NCBI RefSeq assembly: GCF_031932625.1
Contig: NZ_JAVSCK010000004.1
Coordinates: 310,001 to 374,000, forward strand
Direction of reading: 5' to 3'
Length of the DNA: 64,000 bases
Origin: Hwangdonia seohaensis
GTDB lineage: Bacteria > Bacteroidota > Bacteroidia > Flavobacteriales > Flavobacteriaceae
Shown here: piece after piece, positions 42,292-50,713 of the stretch
Layout of the letters: each line of letters begins with the position of its first letter
Position numbering within the stretch: position 1 is the first letter of the stretch
Made by a program: the position numbers and the translations under genes
The notes under the pieces: model-generated
What the model saw: the letters and a program-made list of their open reading frames with translations, nothing else
The model's database searches: none
What the model was told of the DNA's origin: nothing

Positions 42292-43905
42292 ATGACAGAG
42301 TTTATTAGAAAGCGTACCGCAAATGCCAAGAATGATATTTTAAGCGGTATTACCGTGGCATTGGCATTAGTGCCCGAAGCCGTAGCCTTTGCATTTGTTG
42401 CTGGCGTAGACCCGCTAGTTGGCTTGTATGCCGCTTTTATGATTGGTTTGATAACTTCTGTTTTTGGAGGTCGCCCGGGCATGATAAGTGGTGCAACCGG
42501 GGCATTGGCGGTGGTTATGGTAAGTTTGGTTGCCGAAGGAAACGCCATGGGAGCAGAAGGCGAAGACTTAGGCCTGTACTATTTATTTGCAACCGTTATT
42601 TTAATGGGAGCCATACAAATGTTGGCCGGCATTCTTAAATTGGGGAAGTTTGTAAGATTGATACCGCACCCTGTAATGATGGGCTTTGTAAATGGATTGG
42701 CCATTGTGATTTTCTTATCGCAATTAGGCATGTTTAAAGATGCAAACGGTGATTGGTTTTCAGGAAATAGTATGTGGATTATGGTTGGTCTTGTAGCCTT
42801 AACTATGGGTATTATGTTTGGTTTGCCAAAACTCACCAAAAAACTTCCCGAAGCCTTAATTGCTATTTTAGTGGTTTCAGCGATAGTGATTTTCGGAAAC
42901 TTAGATGTGGCAACCGTTGGCAGTTTTATTCGCGATGGCGGCGGCGAAGGCCTAAAAGGGGGATTGCCACAGTTTCAAACCGATATATTTAGCAAAGTAC
43001 CGTTCAATTTAGAAACCATAAAATTTATTTTTCCTTACGCTTTAATTCTTGCTGCCATTGGTTTAATAGAATCTTTAATGACACTAAATTTAATTGACGA
43101 ATTAACCGAAACCAGAGGAAACACCAACAAAGAATGTTTAGCCCAAGGTGGCGCCAATATTGTCACCGGATTTTTTGGTGGTATGGGCGGTTGTGCCATG
43201 ATTGGGCAATCGTTAATTAACATAAAAGGTGGCGGTCGTGGTAGATTGTCGGGTATTGTTGCCGCATTAATGTTATTGGTATTTATCCTTTTTGCATCCG
43301 GACTTATCGAGCAAGTGCCCATCGCAGCCTTAGTGGGCGTTATGTTTATGGTGGTTATAGGCACATTTGCGTGGAGTAGTTTCAGGATTTTAAACAAAAT
43401 CCCGCTAAGCGACGTTATTGTTTTGGTCGCGGTATCGGCCTTAACCGTTATTTTCGATTTGGCCATTGCCGTAATTGCCGGTGTGATTATTAGTGCTTTG
43501 GTGTTTTCGTGGGAAAACGCAAAACGCATTCGCGCCCGTAAACGTATGAAGGAAGATGGTACTAAGATTTACGAAATATGGGGCCCATTATTCTTCGGAT
43601 CCATTATAGCGTTTAACGAAAAATTTGACGTAAAAAACGACCCTGAAAATGTGGAAGTCGATTTTGTAGAATCCCGTATTAGCGACCATTCGGCTATCGA
43701 AGCCATCTTTAATTTGGTTAATAAATACGAAGCTGCGGGTAAATCGATTAAATTAAAACACTTAAGCGAAGATTGTAAAATTCTGCTATACAAGTCAAGC
43801 CCTAAGTTTAGGGAAGTTATCGTTGAGGCTATCGACGACCCACGTTATCATTTAGCCGAAAACCCAGAGGCTTTCACCAAAGGACTTTCGGAGTATAAGT
43901 TTTGA
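42292..43905 (+). CDS. SulP-family inorganic anion transporter
   Basis: 537 aa inner-membrane carrier of the SLC26/SulP family, moving sulfate, bicarbonate or similar anions. About ten or more hydrophobic segments cover residues 15-410; typical are 'ALALVPEAVAFAFVAGVDPLVGLYAAF' (split at A and G in the family) near residue 24 and 'GATGALAVVMVSL' near 66. The C-terminal 125 residues form a STAS domain (FFGSIIAFNEKFD, VDFVESRISDHSAIEAIF). No carbonic anhydrase is nearby, so the substrate stays open. Monocistronic. Confidence 0.9.
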   Translation: MTEFIRKRTANAKNDILSGITVALALVPEAVAFAFVAGVDPLVGLYAAFMIGLITSVFGGRPGMISGATGALAVVMVSLVAEGNAMGAEGEDLGLYYLFATVILMGAIQMLAGILKLGKFVRLIPHPVMMGFVNGLAIVIFLSQLGMFKDANGDWFSGNSMWIMVGLVALTMGIMFGLPKLTKKLPEALIAILVVSAIVIFGNLDVATVGSFIRDGGGEGLKGGLPQFQTDIFSKVPFNLETIKFIFPYALILAAIGLIESLMTLNLIDELTETRGNTNKECLAQGGANIVTGFFGGMGGCAMIGQSLINIKGGGRGRLSGIVAALMLLVFILFASGLIEQVPIAALVGVMFMVVIGTFAWSSFRILNKIPLSDVIVLVAVSALTVIFDLAIAVIAGVIISALVFSWENAKRIRARKRMKEDGTKIYEIWGPLFFGSIIAFNEKFDVKNDPENVEVDFVESRISDHSAIEAIFNLVNKYEAAGKSIKLKHLSEDCKILLYKSSPKFREVIVEAIDDPRYHLAENPEAFTKGLSEYKF

Positions 43906-43910
43906 TATGG

Positions 43911-43952
43911 TTGGAAGTTGGAAGTTAGAAGTTGGAAGATGGAAGTTAGAAG
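43911..43952. repeat. heptad tandem repeat, six copies of TTGGAAG-type unit
   Basis: TTGGAAG, TTGGAAG, TTAGAAG, TTGGAAG, ATGGAAG, TTAGAAG in a row, just after the SulP stop codon. Same class as the array at 16442-16476 read on the other strand. Confidence 0.8.
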
Positions 43953-43984
43953 TGGCTAGTGCCAACTGAAACTGCAAACTAAAT

Positions 43985-44431
43985 TCACCTTATAGGTCTT
44001 TTAAGTTGTTCTTTTACACGGTCAAACGATTTTTTACTAGCGCGTTCCCATCGGTAAATTTTATGCTTTTTACCTTTATTAGCTTCACGTTTTTTGTCGT
44101 TTTCGCGTTTTTCTTTGACCCAATTAAAACGCTTTTGAATAATGGTAGAAACTAACTCATCATCGCAACCAATAAGTTCAAGTGCATTTAAAGCAGCAAT
44201 CGAGACGCTTTGAATTTTATCATTCATAGCTTCAAAAAGCACCGGAATAGAAGACGTATATCCCGTTTTTCCAAGCGCATCAGCAGCCAATACTCTTGTT
44301 TTATAGTTCCCATGTTTTAAAGCATATTCTAATTTTTCAACGTCGTCGGTATACATCCATAAACGTATGGTTCTTGCTGATGGCTGAACAAAATTGAGTC
44401 TAAAAAGCAAATATATAATTTGATGGAACAT
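43985..44431 (-). CDS. HEAT-repeat protein
   Basis: 148 aa. Two helical repeats of HEAT type are visible: 'DDVEKLEYALKHGNYKTRVLAADALGKTG' at about 28-57 and 'SIPVLFEAMNDKIQSVSIAALNALELIG' at about 60-88. The C-terminal 50 residues are very basic (KREANKGKKHKIYRWERASKK), perhaps for nucleic acid or ribosome contact. Function unknown. No signal peptide. It follows the VOC gene on the same strand with a 71-base gap. Confidence 0.75.
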   Translation of the reverse strand: MFHQIIYLLFRLNFVQPSARTIRLWMYTDDVEKLEYALKHGNYKTRVLAADALGKTGYTSSIPVLFEAMNDKIQSVSIAALNALELIGCDDELVSTIIQKRFNWVKEKRENDKKREANKGKKHKIYRWERASKKSFDRVKEQLKRPIR

Positions 44432-44502
44432 AAGTTCTTAAATAAATCATTTACTTATTAGTATGAAATAAGTAGGAATTGTTACATAAAATTAGTTTGA
44501 TG

Positions 44503-44907
44503 TTATGTGTAAAATAAGTCATCATCAACTACAAGCGTAGTAAGTTCGACGGTATGATTATCGGGGTCTTTCAGATAAATAGAACGAAAATAATGATGAT
44601 CTTGAAATTGAAAAGGTTCATTAATGCTATTAAAATATTCTTGCGCTTTTTTAAAATCGATATTTGAAACATTAAAGGCGAAGTGATCAATTTTAATGTT
44701 TTTTGATAATTGATTAAGTTTTTCATCATCAAGATTTGCTGGAAAAATAGCGACTCCAATTTTTCCTGAAAGCATAAATACAGGAAATTCACCCCATTTT
44801 TCAAGTTGATATTTTTTTAATCCCAAAACGTTTGAATACCATTTAATAGATTCATTCATGTTTTTAACACGAATGGCAACGTGGTCTAAAAAGTTAATGC
44901 TAAACAT
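44503..44907 (-). CDS. VOC-family (glyoxalase/bleomycin-resistance fold) protein
   Basis: 134 aa. One VOC unit pair: 'FLDHVAIRVKNMNESIKWYSNVLGLKK' at the start with the first His metal ligand, 'DHFAFNVSNIDFKKAQEYFN' in the middle with the second His, and 'SIYLKDPDNHTVELTTL' near the end with the Glu ligand. These three ligands suit a metal-dependent lyase or dioxygenase, substrate unknown. Its start codon A overlaps the stop of coaD by one base, so the two are co-translated. Confidence 0.88.
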   Translation of the reverse strand: MFSINFLDHVAIRVKNMNESIKWYSNVLGLKKYQLEKWGEFPVFMLSGKIGVAIFPANLDDEKLNQLSKNIKIDHFAFNVSNIDFKKAQEYFNSINEPFQFQDHHYFRSIYLKDPDNHTVELTTLVVDDDLFYT

Positions 44908-45362
44908 TATTTTATGCGTACACTAATAGGAACCAACTTTGTATAATCGCCATTGTTTCTAATTACATCGCGTACAATGGAAGATGCGATATACGATGTT
45001 CTCGCTGAAGTTAGTAGAAATACTGTTTCAATAGGTGCTAAATCCCTATTGGTATGTGCAATGGCTTTTTCAAACTCAAAATCGGCTGGGTTTCGGAGGC
45101 CACGTAAAATAAATTCCGCTTCAATTTTTTTGCAAAAATCTACGGTTAAACCTTCGTAAGTCATCACCTTGATTTTGGGTTCGCCGGCAAAAGTATCTTC
45201 AATAAATTTTTTGCGTTCTTCTAACGAGAACATGTATTTTTTATCGGCATTTATGCCAATAGCCACAATTATCTCATCAAAAAGCGTGACGCCTCTTTTA
45301 ATAATATCGTAATGTCCTAACGTAATCGGGTCAAAAGACCCTGGAAATATAGCGCGTTTCAT
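44907..45362 (-). CDS. coaD: phosphopantetheine adenylyltransferase
   Basis: 151 aa enzyme of CoA synthesis, making dephospho-CoA from 4'-phosphopantetheine and ATP. Nucleotidyltransferase motif FPGSFDPITLGHYDII near residue 6 (HxGH-type in the form LGHYD), the RGLRNPADFEFE segment near residue 88 and the SYIASSIVRDV motif near 126 are visible. Length is normal. It is upstream of, and overlaps, the VOC gene. An inverted-repeat element (45363-45478) sits directly at its 5' end, between it and ddl. Confidence 0.96.
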   Translation of the reverse strand: MKRAIFPGSFDPITLGHYDIIKRGVTLFDEIIVAIGINADKKYMFSLEERKKFIEDTFAGEPKIKVMTYEGLTVDFCKKIEAEFILRGLRNPADFEFEKAIAHTNRDLAPIETVFLLTSARTSYIASSIVRDVIRNNGDYTKLVPISVRIK

Positions 45363-45478
45363 AAGCCCCTCTTAATCTCCCCAAAGGGGAGAAATTAATA
45401 TATTGTAAATATAAGCTTCTTAAATTTATTATTCACAATTGTTTCCCTCCTTTGGAGGGATTAAGGTAGGCTTTTCAA
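45363..45478. repeat. inverted-repeat element between coaD and ddl
   Basis: The left arm (CCTCTTAATCTCCCCAAAGG, from about 45366) and the right arm (CCCTCCTTTGGAGGGATTAAG, from 45444, cut here) are diverged inverted copies of each other, each with an internal small hairpin (CTCCCCAAAGGGGAG; CCCTCCTTTGGAGGG). About 60 bases of AT-rich DNA lie between. The right arm runs into ddl and contains its stop codon. Confidence 0.7.
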
Positions 45479-46441
45479 AGCTTCTTCAATGGCATTATCG
45501 AATAAATCTGCTAACGGTATACCGGCAGCGGCGGCTTGTTGTGGCAATATGCTTTCTCTGGTTAAACCAGGAATGGTGTTTACCTCCAGCAAATGCGGCT
45601 CACCGTCCTTAAATATATATTCGCTTCGGCTAAAGCCTTTCATTTTTAAAATCTCGTAAACCTTTTTGGCCATTTTAGTTACTTTTTCTTCTTGCTCCGC
45701 ACTTAATCTGGCCGGTGTAATTTCCTGGGATTTACCTAAATATTTGGCTTCGTAATCAAAAAAATCATTTTCGGTTACTATTTCTGTAATGGGCAGCACT
45801 TTGGTTTTATTTTTAAACGAAATAACACCAACCGATACTTCAACACCATCTAAAAACGATTCAATAATAATTTCATCATCTTCTTTAAAAGCTACGTTGA
45901 TAGCGTTTTTTAAATCTTCCTTTTTATGCACTTTAGTAATGCCAAAACTACTGCCTGCTTTGTTGGCTTTTACAAAACAAGGCAAACCCACTTTGGCAAT
46001 TATTTCATCGTTATTTATGTCATCTCCAAAATTTATATAAAACGACTCGGCGGTTTTTATGCCGTAAGGTTTTAAAGTGCTTAGGCAATCGCGTTTATTA
46101 AAGGTTAAAGCCGCTTGGTACATGCCACAGCTTGTGTGCGGCATATTTATTAATTTAAAATAGCCTTGCATAAAACCATCTTCTCCGGGCGCCCCGTGAA
46201 TGGCATTAAACACACAATCGAAAGTGATTTTTTCGGCTTTAACGGTAACCGAAAAATCATTTTTATCGATAGGAAATTCCTCATCGTCATCATTAACATA
46301 AACCCATTTGTCTTTAAAAATATGAATGCGATAGGCGTTGTATTTAGACTTATCTAAAGTTTCAAAAACCACGTTTCCGCTTTTTAATGAGATTTTGTAT
46401 TCGCTGGAATAGCCTCCCATAATAATGGCAATATTTTTCAT
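45461..46441 (-). CDS. ddl: D-alanine--D-alanine ligase
   Basis: 326 aa ATP-grasp enzyme joining two D-Ala for peptidoglycan. Visible are 'IAIIMGGYSSEYKISLKSG' at the start (serine/glutamate site), 'CVFNAIHGAPGEDGFMQGY' near residue 78, 'PCFVKANKAGSSFGITKV' near 152, 'FSRSEYIFKDGEPHLLEVNTIPG' near 275 with the metal ligands. Start ATG 46441 chosen; the 15 in-frame residues upstream arise from the palindromic repeat at 46458. The last codons and stop come from the inverted-repeat element, so the C-terminal 'SLP' may be a late change. Confidence 0.95.
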   Translation of the reverse strand: MKNIAIIMGGYSSEYKISLKSGNVVFETLDKSKYNAYRIHIFKDKWVYVNDDDEEFPIDKNDFSVTVKAEKITFDCVFNAIHGAPGEDGFMQGYFKLINMPHTSCGMYQAALTFNKRDCLSTLKPYGIKTAESFYINFGDDINNDEIIAKVGLPCFVKANKAGSSFGITKVHKKEDLKNAINVAFKEDDEIIIESFLDGVEVSVGVISFKNKTKVLPITEIVTENDFFDYEAKYLGKSQEITPARLSAEQEEKVTKMAKKVYEILKMKGFSRSEYIFKDGEPHLLEVNTIPGLTRESILPQQAAAAGIPLADLFDNAIEEALKSLP

Positions 46442-46457
46442 ATATAATTTTTTTATC

Positions 46458-46477
46458 ATTCCCTTGAAGAAGGGAAT
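46458..46477. repeat. short dispersed palindrome ATTCCCTT-GAAG-AAGGGAAT
   Basis: Same structure as 2673-2692: 8-bp perfect arms, GAAG loop, then ATCTCAT downstream as at the first copy. Confidence 0.7.
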
Positions 46478-46603
46478 CTCATCCATTTTTCATTCCTCCT
46501 TTTGTCTTCGCTCAAGAAAAACTTCGGTGGTAACCTCTTTTTGTTTTTTTAAATTTTACGACATACATTGAAAACTGGTTTTAAAGTTTAAACGGATTTC
46601 TAC

Positions 46604-46714
46604 AGCGCGTTAGGGATAGTAGTGGAAAGCCCACAGCCCGAAGGTGCGAGGACTTGCAACGGATAGCCCGACCCCATGCCTGAACGCAGTGGAAGGGTTG
46701 GGGAAACGCCCAAA
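46604..46714 (-). repeat. dispersed repeat, inverted partial copy
   Basis: Read on the minus strand it begins GGGCGTTTCCCCAACCCTTC, then GTCGGGCTATCCG and ends ACTATCCCTAACGCGC, so the same start (GGGCGTT..CAACCC), middle (GTCGGGCT) and end (ATCCCTAACGC) as the copies at 31617 and 48588, with a different internal part. Confidence 0.75.
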
Positions 46715-46838
46715 ATATTTAAGCCATAAACCAAATTATTGTTTGTTTGCAATCTAAAAACCTACAATAAAACGTAAGTATTAATAGTTAAGCTAAAATA
46801 TCATATATATTGCAAAAGAAAAAACAGTTACGTTTTTA

Positions 46839-46846
46839 TATATTTG
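46839..46846 (+). promoter_or_regulatory. -7 box of PASTA-rluD
   Basis: TATATTTG, 21 bases before ATG 46868; TTG at 46810 is 26 bases upstream, somewhat far. Confidence 0.5.
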
Positions 46847-46867
46847 CCGTATCGAAAATTATAATAC

Positions 46868-47428
46868 ATGAGCATTATTAAATTTCTTGTAAGTAAAGCG
46901 TTTTTAAAACAAATTATACTGGCTGTAGTGGCTTTGGTGGTTTTATCTTTTTTAATGCTATCGTGGTTAAAATCATCGACCAACCATGGCGATTTTGAAA
47001 CCGTACCGGATTTAAAAGGAAAATCTATAAGTGTTGCCGAAATTGAATTAAAAGAAAATAATTTGGTGATGCAAATACAGGATTCTGCTAATTTCAATCC
47101 GGATTACCCAAAATTTTCGGTGATCGAGCAAGATCCGCCCGTTGGAGCAAAAGTTAAGGAGAACAGGAAAATTTACATCACATTAAACCCTTCTGGTTAC
47201 AGAAAAGTAAGAGTGCCCAATTTATTGGAAAGCACGTTACGACAAGCAAAACCAACCTTGGAAGCTTTGGAGTTTAAAGTGGGCAAACTCACTTATGTGG
47301 ATAATATTGGTAAAGATATTGTACTAAAAATGCAACATAAAGGCCAAACCATTCAGGCTGGAGATATGTTGCCAAAAACCGAAAAAATTGATTTAGTGCT
47401 GGGTAATGGCAATCGGCCATCAAACTAA
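46868..47428 (+). CDS. PASTA-domain membrane protein
   Basis: 186 aa. One N-terminal membrane anchor (residues 15-37, IILAVVALVVLSFLMLSWL) and two PASTA repeats outside: about 45-115 (TVPDLKGKSISVAEIELKEN to NRKIYITLNP) and 118-182 (RVPNLLESTLRQAKPTLEAL to EKIDLVLG). PASTA domains bind peptidoglycan or its fragments. In flavobacteria this small PASTA protein without a kinase is found with rluD and ddl, as here, which suggests a link to cell-wall sensing. 38 bases before rluD. Confidence 0.88.
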   Translation: MSIIKFLVSKAFLKQIILAVVALVVLSFLMLSWLKSSTNHGDFETVPDLKGKSISVAEIELKENNLVMQIQDSANFNPDYPKFSVIEQDPPVGAKVKENRKIYITLNPSGYRKVRVPNLLESTLRQAKPTLEALEFKVGKLTYVDNIGKDIVLKMQHKGQTIQAGDMLPKTEKIDLVLGNGNRPSN

Positions 47429-47466
47429 AATTAATTACAGACTTCAATACGCATTAATTCAATAAA

Positions 47467-48504
47467 ATGGAAGACTATACACCACAATTACCCGACGAGG
47501 ATAATTTATACGAGCATTATGCTTTTACGGTAGATAAAGGGCAAACGCCTTTGCGTATAGATAAATACTTAATGAATTTTGTTGAAAATGCCACGCGAAA
47601 TAAAATTCAGGCAGCCGCAAAAAACGGCAGTGTTTTTGTAAATAACGAGCCCGTAAAATCCAATTACAAAGTAAAGCCTTTTGATGCCATTCGCGTGTTG
47701 TTTGCGCATCCACCTTTTGAGAATTTGTTGGTTGGTGAAGATATTCCGTTGGATGTGGTTTACGAAGACGACACCCTTTTGGTTGTAAACAAACCCGCAG
47801 GTATGGTGGTACATCCCGGTCATGGCAATTACTCGGGCACCTTAATAAATGGCTTGATTTACAGATTTGATAATTTACCGAACAATTCCAGCGAACGACC
47901 CGGTTTGGTACACAGAATCGATAAAGATACCAGCGGACTTTTGGTGGTTGCCAAAACCGAAAAAGCCATGGCGCATTTATCCTTGCAATTTGCCGAAAAA
48001 ACCAGCGAACGCGAATACGTTGCCATAGTTTGGGGCAATATGGAAGCAGACGAAGGCACTATTGAAGGCAACATTGGCAGACACCCCAAAAACCGATTGC
48101 AAAACACCGTTTTTTTTGATGATGAAGCCGATAAAGGCAAGCCGGCCATAACGCATTATAAGGTTTTAGAGCGTTTGGGCTACGTAACCTTGGTGTCGTG
48201 TAAGTTAGAAACGGGCAGGACGCACCAAATACGTGTGCACATGAAACACATAGGGCATACCTTGTTTAACGATGCCCGCTATGGTGGCGACAAAATATTA
48301 AAAGGCACCACGTTTACCAAGTACAAACAGTTTGTCGACAACTGTTTTAAAGTGCTGCCACGGCAAGCTTTACACGCTAAAACACTGGGTTTTAAACACC
48401 CAAAAACAGGTAAGTTTATGCGTTTCGACACTCCAGTTCCAGATGATATGCAACAGTGTATTGAAAAATGGAAAACCTACTCCAAACACCAAGAATTGGA
48501 ATAG
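47467..48504 (+). CDS. rluD: RluA-family 23S rRNA pseudouridine synthase
   Basis: 345 aa. N-terminal S4-like RNA-binding domain (residues 28-90: RIDKYLMNFVENATRNKIQAAAKNGSVFVN), catalytic domain with the HRIDKDTSGLL motif near residue 139 holding the catalytic Asp. It converts uridines in helix 69 of 23S rRNA, as RluD does, judging by length and S4 domain. Second gene of a PASTA-rluD unit. Ends just before repeat sequences. Confidence 0.92.
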   Translation: MEDYTPQLPDEDNLYEHYAFTVDKGQTPLRIDKYLMNFVENATRNKIQAAAKNGSVFVNNEPVKSNYKVKPFDAIRVLFAHPPFENLLVGEDIPLDVVYEDDTLLVVNKPAGMVVHPGHGNYSGTLINGLIYRFDNLPNNSSERPGLVHRIDKDTSGLLVVAKTEKAMAHLSLQFAEKTSEREYVAIVWGNMEADEGTIEGNIGRHPKNRLQNTVFFDDEADKGKPAITHYKVLERLGYVTLVSCKLETGRTHQIRVHMKHIGHTLFNDARYGGDKILKGTTFTKYKQFVDNCFKVLPRQALHAKTLGFKHPKTGKFMRFDTPVPDDMQQCIEKWKTYSKHQELE

Positions 48505-48506
48505 CC

Positions 48507-48562
48507 CTGTCATGCTGAACTGTCACAGGGAGCACAGTCGAAGTGTTATTTCAGTATCTCAT
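48507..48562. repeat. dispersed repeat fragment with CACAGTCGAAG core
   Basis: CTGTCATGCTGAACTGTCAC, then GGGAGCACAGTCGAAGTG and CAGTATCTCAT; cousin of the fragment at 27235-27276. Confidence 0.6.
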
Positions 48563-48587
48563 AAAATCATAACTATGGGTTTTATTA

Positions 48588-48812
48588 TTTGGGCGTTACC
48601 ACAACCCTTCGACTGCGCTCAGGGCAAGTGGTCAGGCTTTCCGCTATATCTTTTTTTTACGCCATAGCGAGGAGCGAGCTAGCCTGTGCTGCGCATAGTC
48701 GAAGTATGGCTATCTGTTAAATTTTTATTCTAAATAAAGTATGTTTTATTTCTTTCTTAAAAAGGATGAGTTTATCCTGAGCTTGACGAAGGGCCTCAAT
48801 CCTTAACGCGCT
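48588..48812 (+). repeat. about 225-bp dispersed repeat, copy B
   Basis: GGGCGTTACCACAACCC, then GGCTTTCCGCTATATC, GCGAGGAGCGAGCTAGCCTG, GCATAGTCGAAGTATGGCTA, GGATGAGTTTATCCTGAGC, ending near TCCTTAACGCG. Block order is identical to 31617-31842; the AT-rich segment 48720-48765 has diverged most. Confidence 0.85.
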
Positions 48813-49047
48813 TGTTTGCTAAATTGTGTTTTTAGGCCAATTTGCTTTTATTTTGAAAAGGTTCGTTTAATGTTTTTACATATCTAAGTCGTTTATATTA
48901 CTTATATCAGCCGTTAAACGAAGTTGTGGTTTTTTCTCACAAAGTCAAAGTCATCAACCGTATTTATAGTGCTATTGCTAATATTTACCAATTAAGATTT
49001 TAAATGTAGATTACTAATCGTAAATTTGGTTTTATTAAAAAGCAAGA

Positions 49048-49065
49048 TTTCCGCCTTCGCGGAAA
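49048..49065. repeat. short palindrome TTTCCGC-CTTC-GCGGAAA
   Basis: 7-bp arms with a CTTC loop, 20 bases before yaaA; member of the ATTCCC-type palindrome family. Confidence 0.6.
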
Positions 49066-49084
49066 TGGAAAAAGTTAACTCTCT

Positions 49085-49843
49085 ATGAAACTCGTTTTAT
49101 CCCCAGCAAAATCCTTGGATTTTGAAACCAAAATACCAATTCAGCACGCCACCGAAGCTTGTTTTTTAAAACAAGCCGAACGTTTAAATAAATTGCTAAA
49201 AAAGAAATCGGCTAAAAGCTTGTCGAAACTCATGAAGATTTCAGATAATTTAGGGCAATTAAACTACGAGCGTAACCAAAATTGGGAACTGCCATTTACT
49301 AAAGACAATGCGCGACAAGCAGTGTACGCCTTTAGCGGCGATGTGTACAGAGGTTTGGACGCCTATACTATTCCAAAGGAAAATATTGAAAAACTACAAA
49401 ACACCGTACGCATTATTTCGGGGTTGTACGGGTTGTTAAAACCAACCGATTTAATTCAGCCATACCGTTTGGAAATGGGCACAAAATTCCCTGTGGGCAA
49501 AAATAAAAACCTTTATGAGTTTTGGCGAAAATCCGTTACCAAAGCTTTAAATGACGAATTGGAAGACGACGAACTGTTTTTAAACTTGGCAAGTAACGAG
49601 TATTTTAAGGCCATTGATACCAAGGCTTTAAAAGTACCGGTAATTACGGCTAATTTTAAAGATTTTAAAAGTGGCGAGTACAAAACGATTATGACCTTTG
49701 CTAAATTGGCACGGGGTTACATGACGCGCTATATTATTGATACCAACGCCAAAACGATTGACGATTTAAAAGCATTTAACTACGAAGGTTATAATTTTAG
49801 CGAACCCATGAGTACAGAAACCGATCTTGTTTTTATAAGATAA
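49085..49843 (+). CDS. yaaA: YaaA family peroxide-stress protein
   Basis: 252 aa DUF328/YaaA protein; the E. coli member lowers free iron after hydrogen peroxide stress and binds DNA. Typical segments: 'LVLSPAKSLDFE' at the start, 'FSGDVYRGLDAYTI' near residue 80, 'SGLYGLLKPTDLIQPYRLEMGTK' near 115 and 'LASNEYFKAID' near 178, and 'FAKLARGYMTRYII' near 212. Standard length. Start ATG 49085 follows shortly after the palindrome at 49048. Confidence 0.93.
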   Translation: MKLVLSPAKSLDFETKIPIQHATEACFLKQAERLNKLLKKKSAKSLSKLMKISDNLGQLNYERNQNWELPFTKDNARQAVYAFSGDVYRGLDAYTIPKENIEKLQNTVRIISGLYGLLKPTDLIQPYRLEMGTKFPVGKNKNLYEFWRKSVTKALNDELEDDELFLNLASNEYFKAIDTKALKVPVITANFKDFKSGEYKTIMTFAKLARGYMTRYIIDTNAKTIDDLKAFNYEGYNFSEPMSTETDLVFIR

Positions 49844-49981
49844 TTAGGTGCGTCAAAACGAAGAGAAAGGCGAGGTGGTTATCGTATTAAAATAAACAGA
49901 TGGCCACATCACATTGAAAATAAGATTCTTAATGACGGAAAAATAATCTCTATTTGAATAATTCAACGACTACTTTTTAAT

Positions 49982-50713
49982 ATGCTTTACTACGTAACAA
50001 TTGCGCTCCAAGTTTTTTGTATTTACCATTTGTTAAAAAACAGAAGCCCGTATTATTGGATTTTTTTAATCATCTTTTTACCCATTGTAGGCTGTATTAT
50101 TTATTTAATAACACAGGTTTACAACAAACGGGATGCCGAAAAAATAACAGAAGAAATTACACATATTGTAAATCCAACTAAAAAGATAAAGGATTTGGAA
50201 AAACAACTTCAGTTTTCCGAAACCTACCAAAACCGAGTGAATTTAGCCGATGCGCTGTTGGAAAATAATGATTACAACAACGCCATTCCTCATTATTTAG
50301 AAGCTTTGGACGAACATTTGCAAAATGATTATTATGTAATAAAGCAATTAATTAAAGCTTATTATAATGTTGAGGATTTTGAGCAGGTTGTATTATATGC
50401 TGAAAAAATAAAAGAACATCCAGAATTTAAAAAATCGAAGTCTCAGTTTTTATACGGTTTAGCCCTTGAAAAATTGGGTAATTTTGAAGCAGCCGAAGCA
50501 AATTTAAGGGCCATCGATATCCGTTATTCTTTTTATAACGAACGCTTGGTGTTGGCTAAATTTTTAATAAGCAGAAAAAAAGAAGCCGAAGCCAAGGCTA
50601 TTTTACAAGACATACAAACCGAATCGCAGCACTTAACAAAACCAAACAAAAAAATATTTCGAGCTACCATACTGGATGTTGATAGTTTGTTAACCCATTT
50701 ACAAACCAATTGA
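49982..50713 (+). CDS. TPR protein with PLDc_N-like membrane anchor
   Basis: 243 aa. The first 45 residues carry two membrane segments (YYVTIALQVFCIYHLL and YYWIFLIIFLPIVGCIIYLI) separated by KNRSPYY, like the PLDc_N (phospholipase D N-terminal) module. From about residue 60 helical TPR-like repeats follow (NRVNLADALLENNDYNNAIPHYLEALD; FLYGLALEKLGNFEAAEANLRAID). Probably a scaffold facing the cytoplasm at the membrane. Stop codon is directly followed by the bTHX gene stop on the other strand. Confidence 0.8.
   Translation: MLYYVTIALQVFCIYHLLKNRSPYYWIFLIIFLPIVGCIIYLITQVYNKRDAEKITEEITHIVNPTKKIKDLEKQLQFSETYQNRVNLADALLENNDYNNAIPHYLEALDEHLQNDYYVIKQLIKAYYNVEDFEQVVLYAEKIKEHPEFKKSKSQFLYGLALEKLGNFEAAEANLRAIDIRYSFYNERLVLAKFLISRKKEAEAKAILQDIQTESQHLTKPNKKIFRATILDVDSLLTHLQTN

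Larger units (their letters stand above)
46442..46867. other. 426-base gap holding repeat elements
   Basis: Contains the short palindrome at 46458-46477, a 111-base inverted copy of the long dispersed repeat at 46604-46714 and the -7 box at 46839-46846. Apart from these I see no gene. Confidence 0.6.
48505..49084. other. 580-base gap filled mostly by repeats
   Basis: Contains the GCAGTCGAA-type fragment (48507-48562), long repeat copy B (48588-48812) and a short palindrome (49048-49065). The 235 bases from 48813 to 49047 hold no gene I can see. A spurious frame from 48332 to 48667 crosses the rluD end and the repeat and is not a gene. Confidence 0.6.

Noticed and set aside
48332..48667. 111-codon frame across the end of rluD and the dispersed repeat
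   Set aside because: Half is out-of-frame rluD and half is repeat DNA; the equivalent frame is not kept in the other repeat copy.
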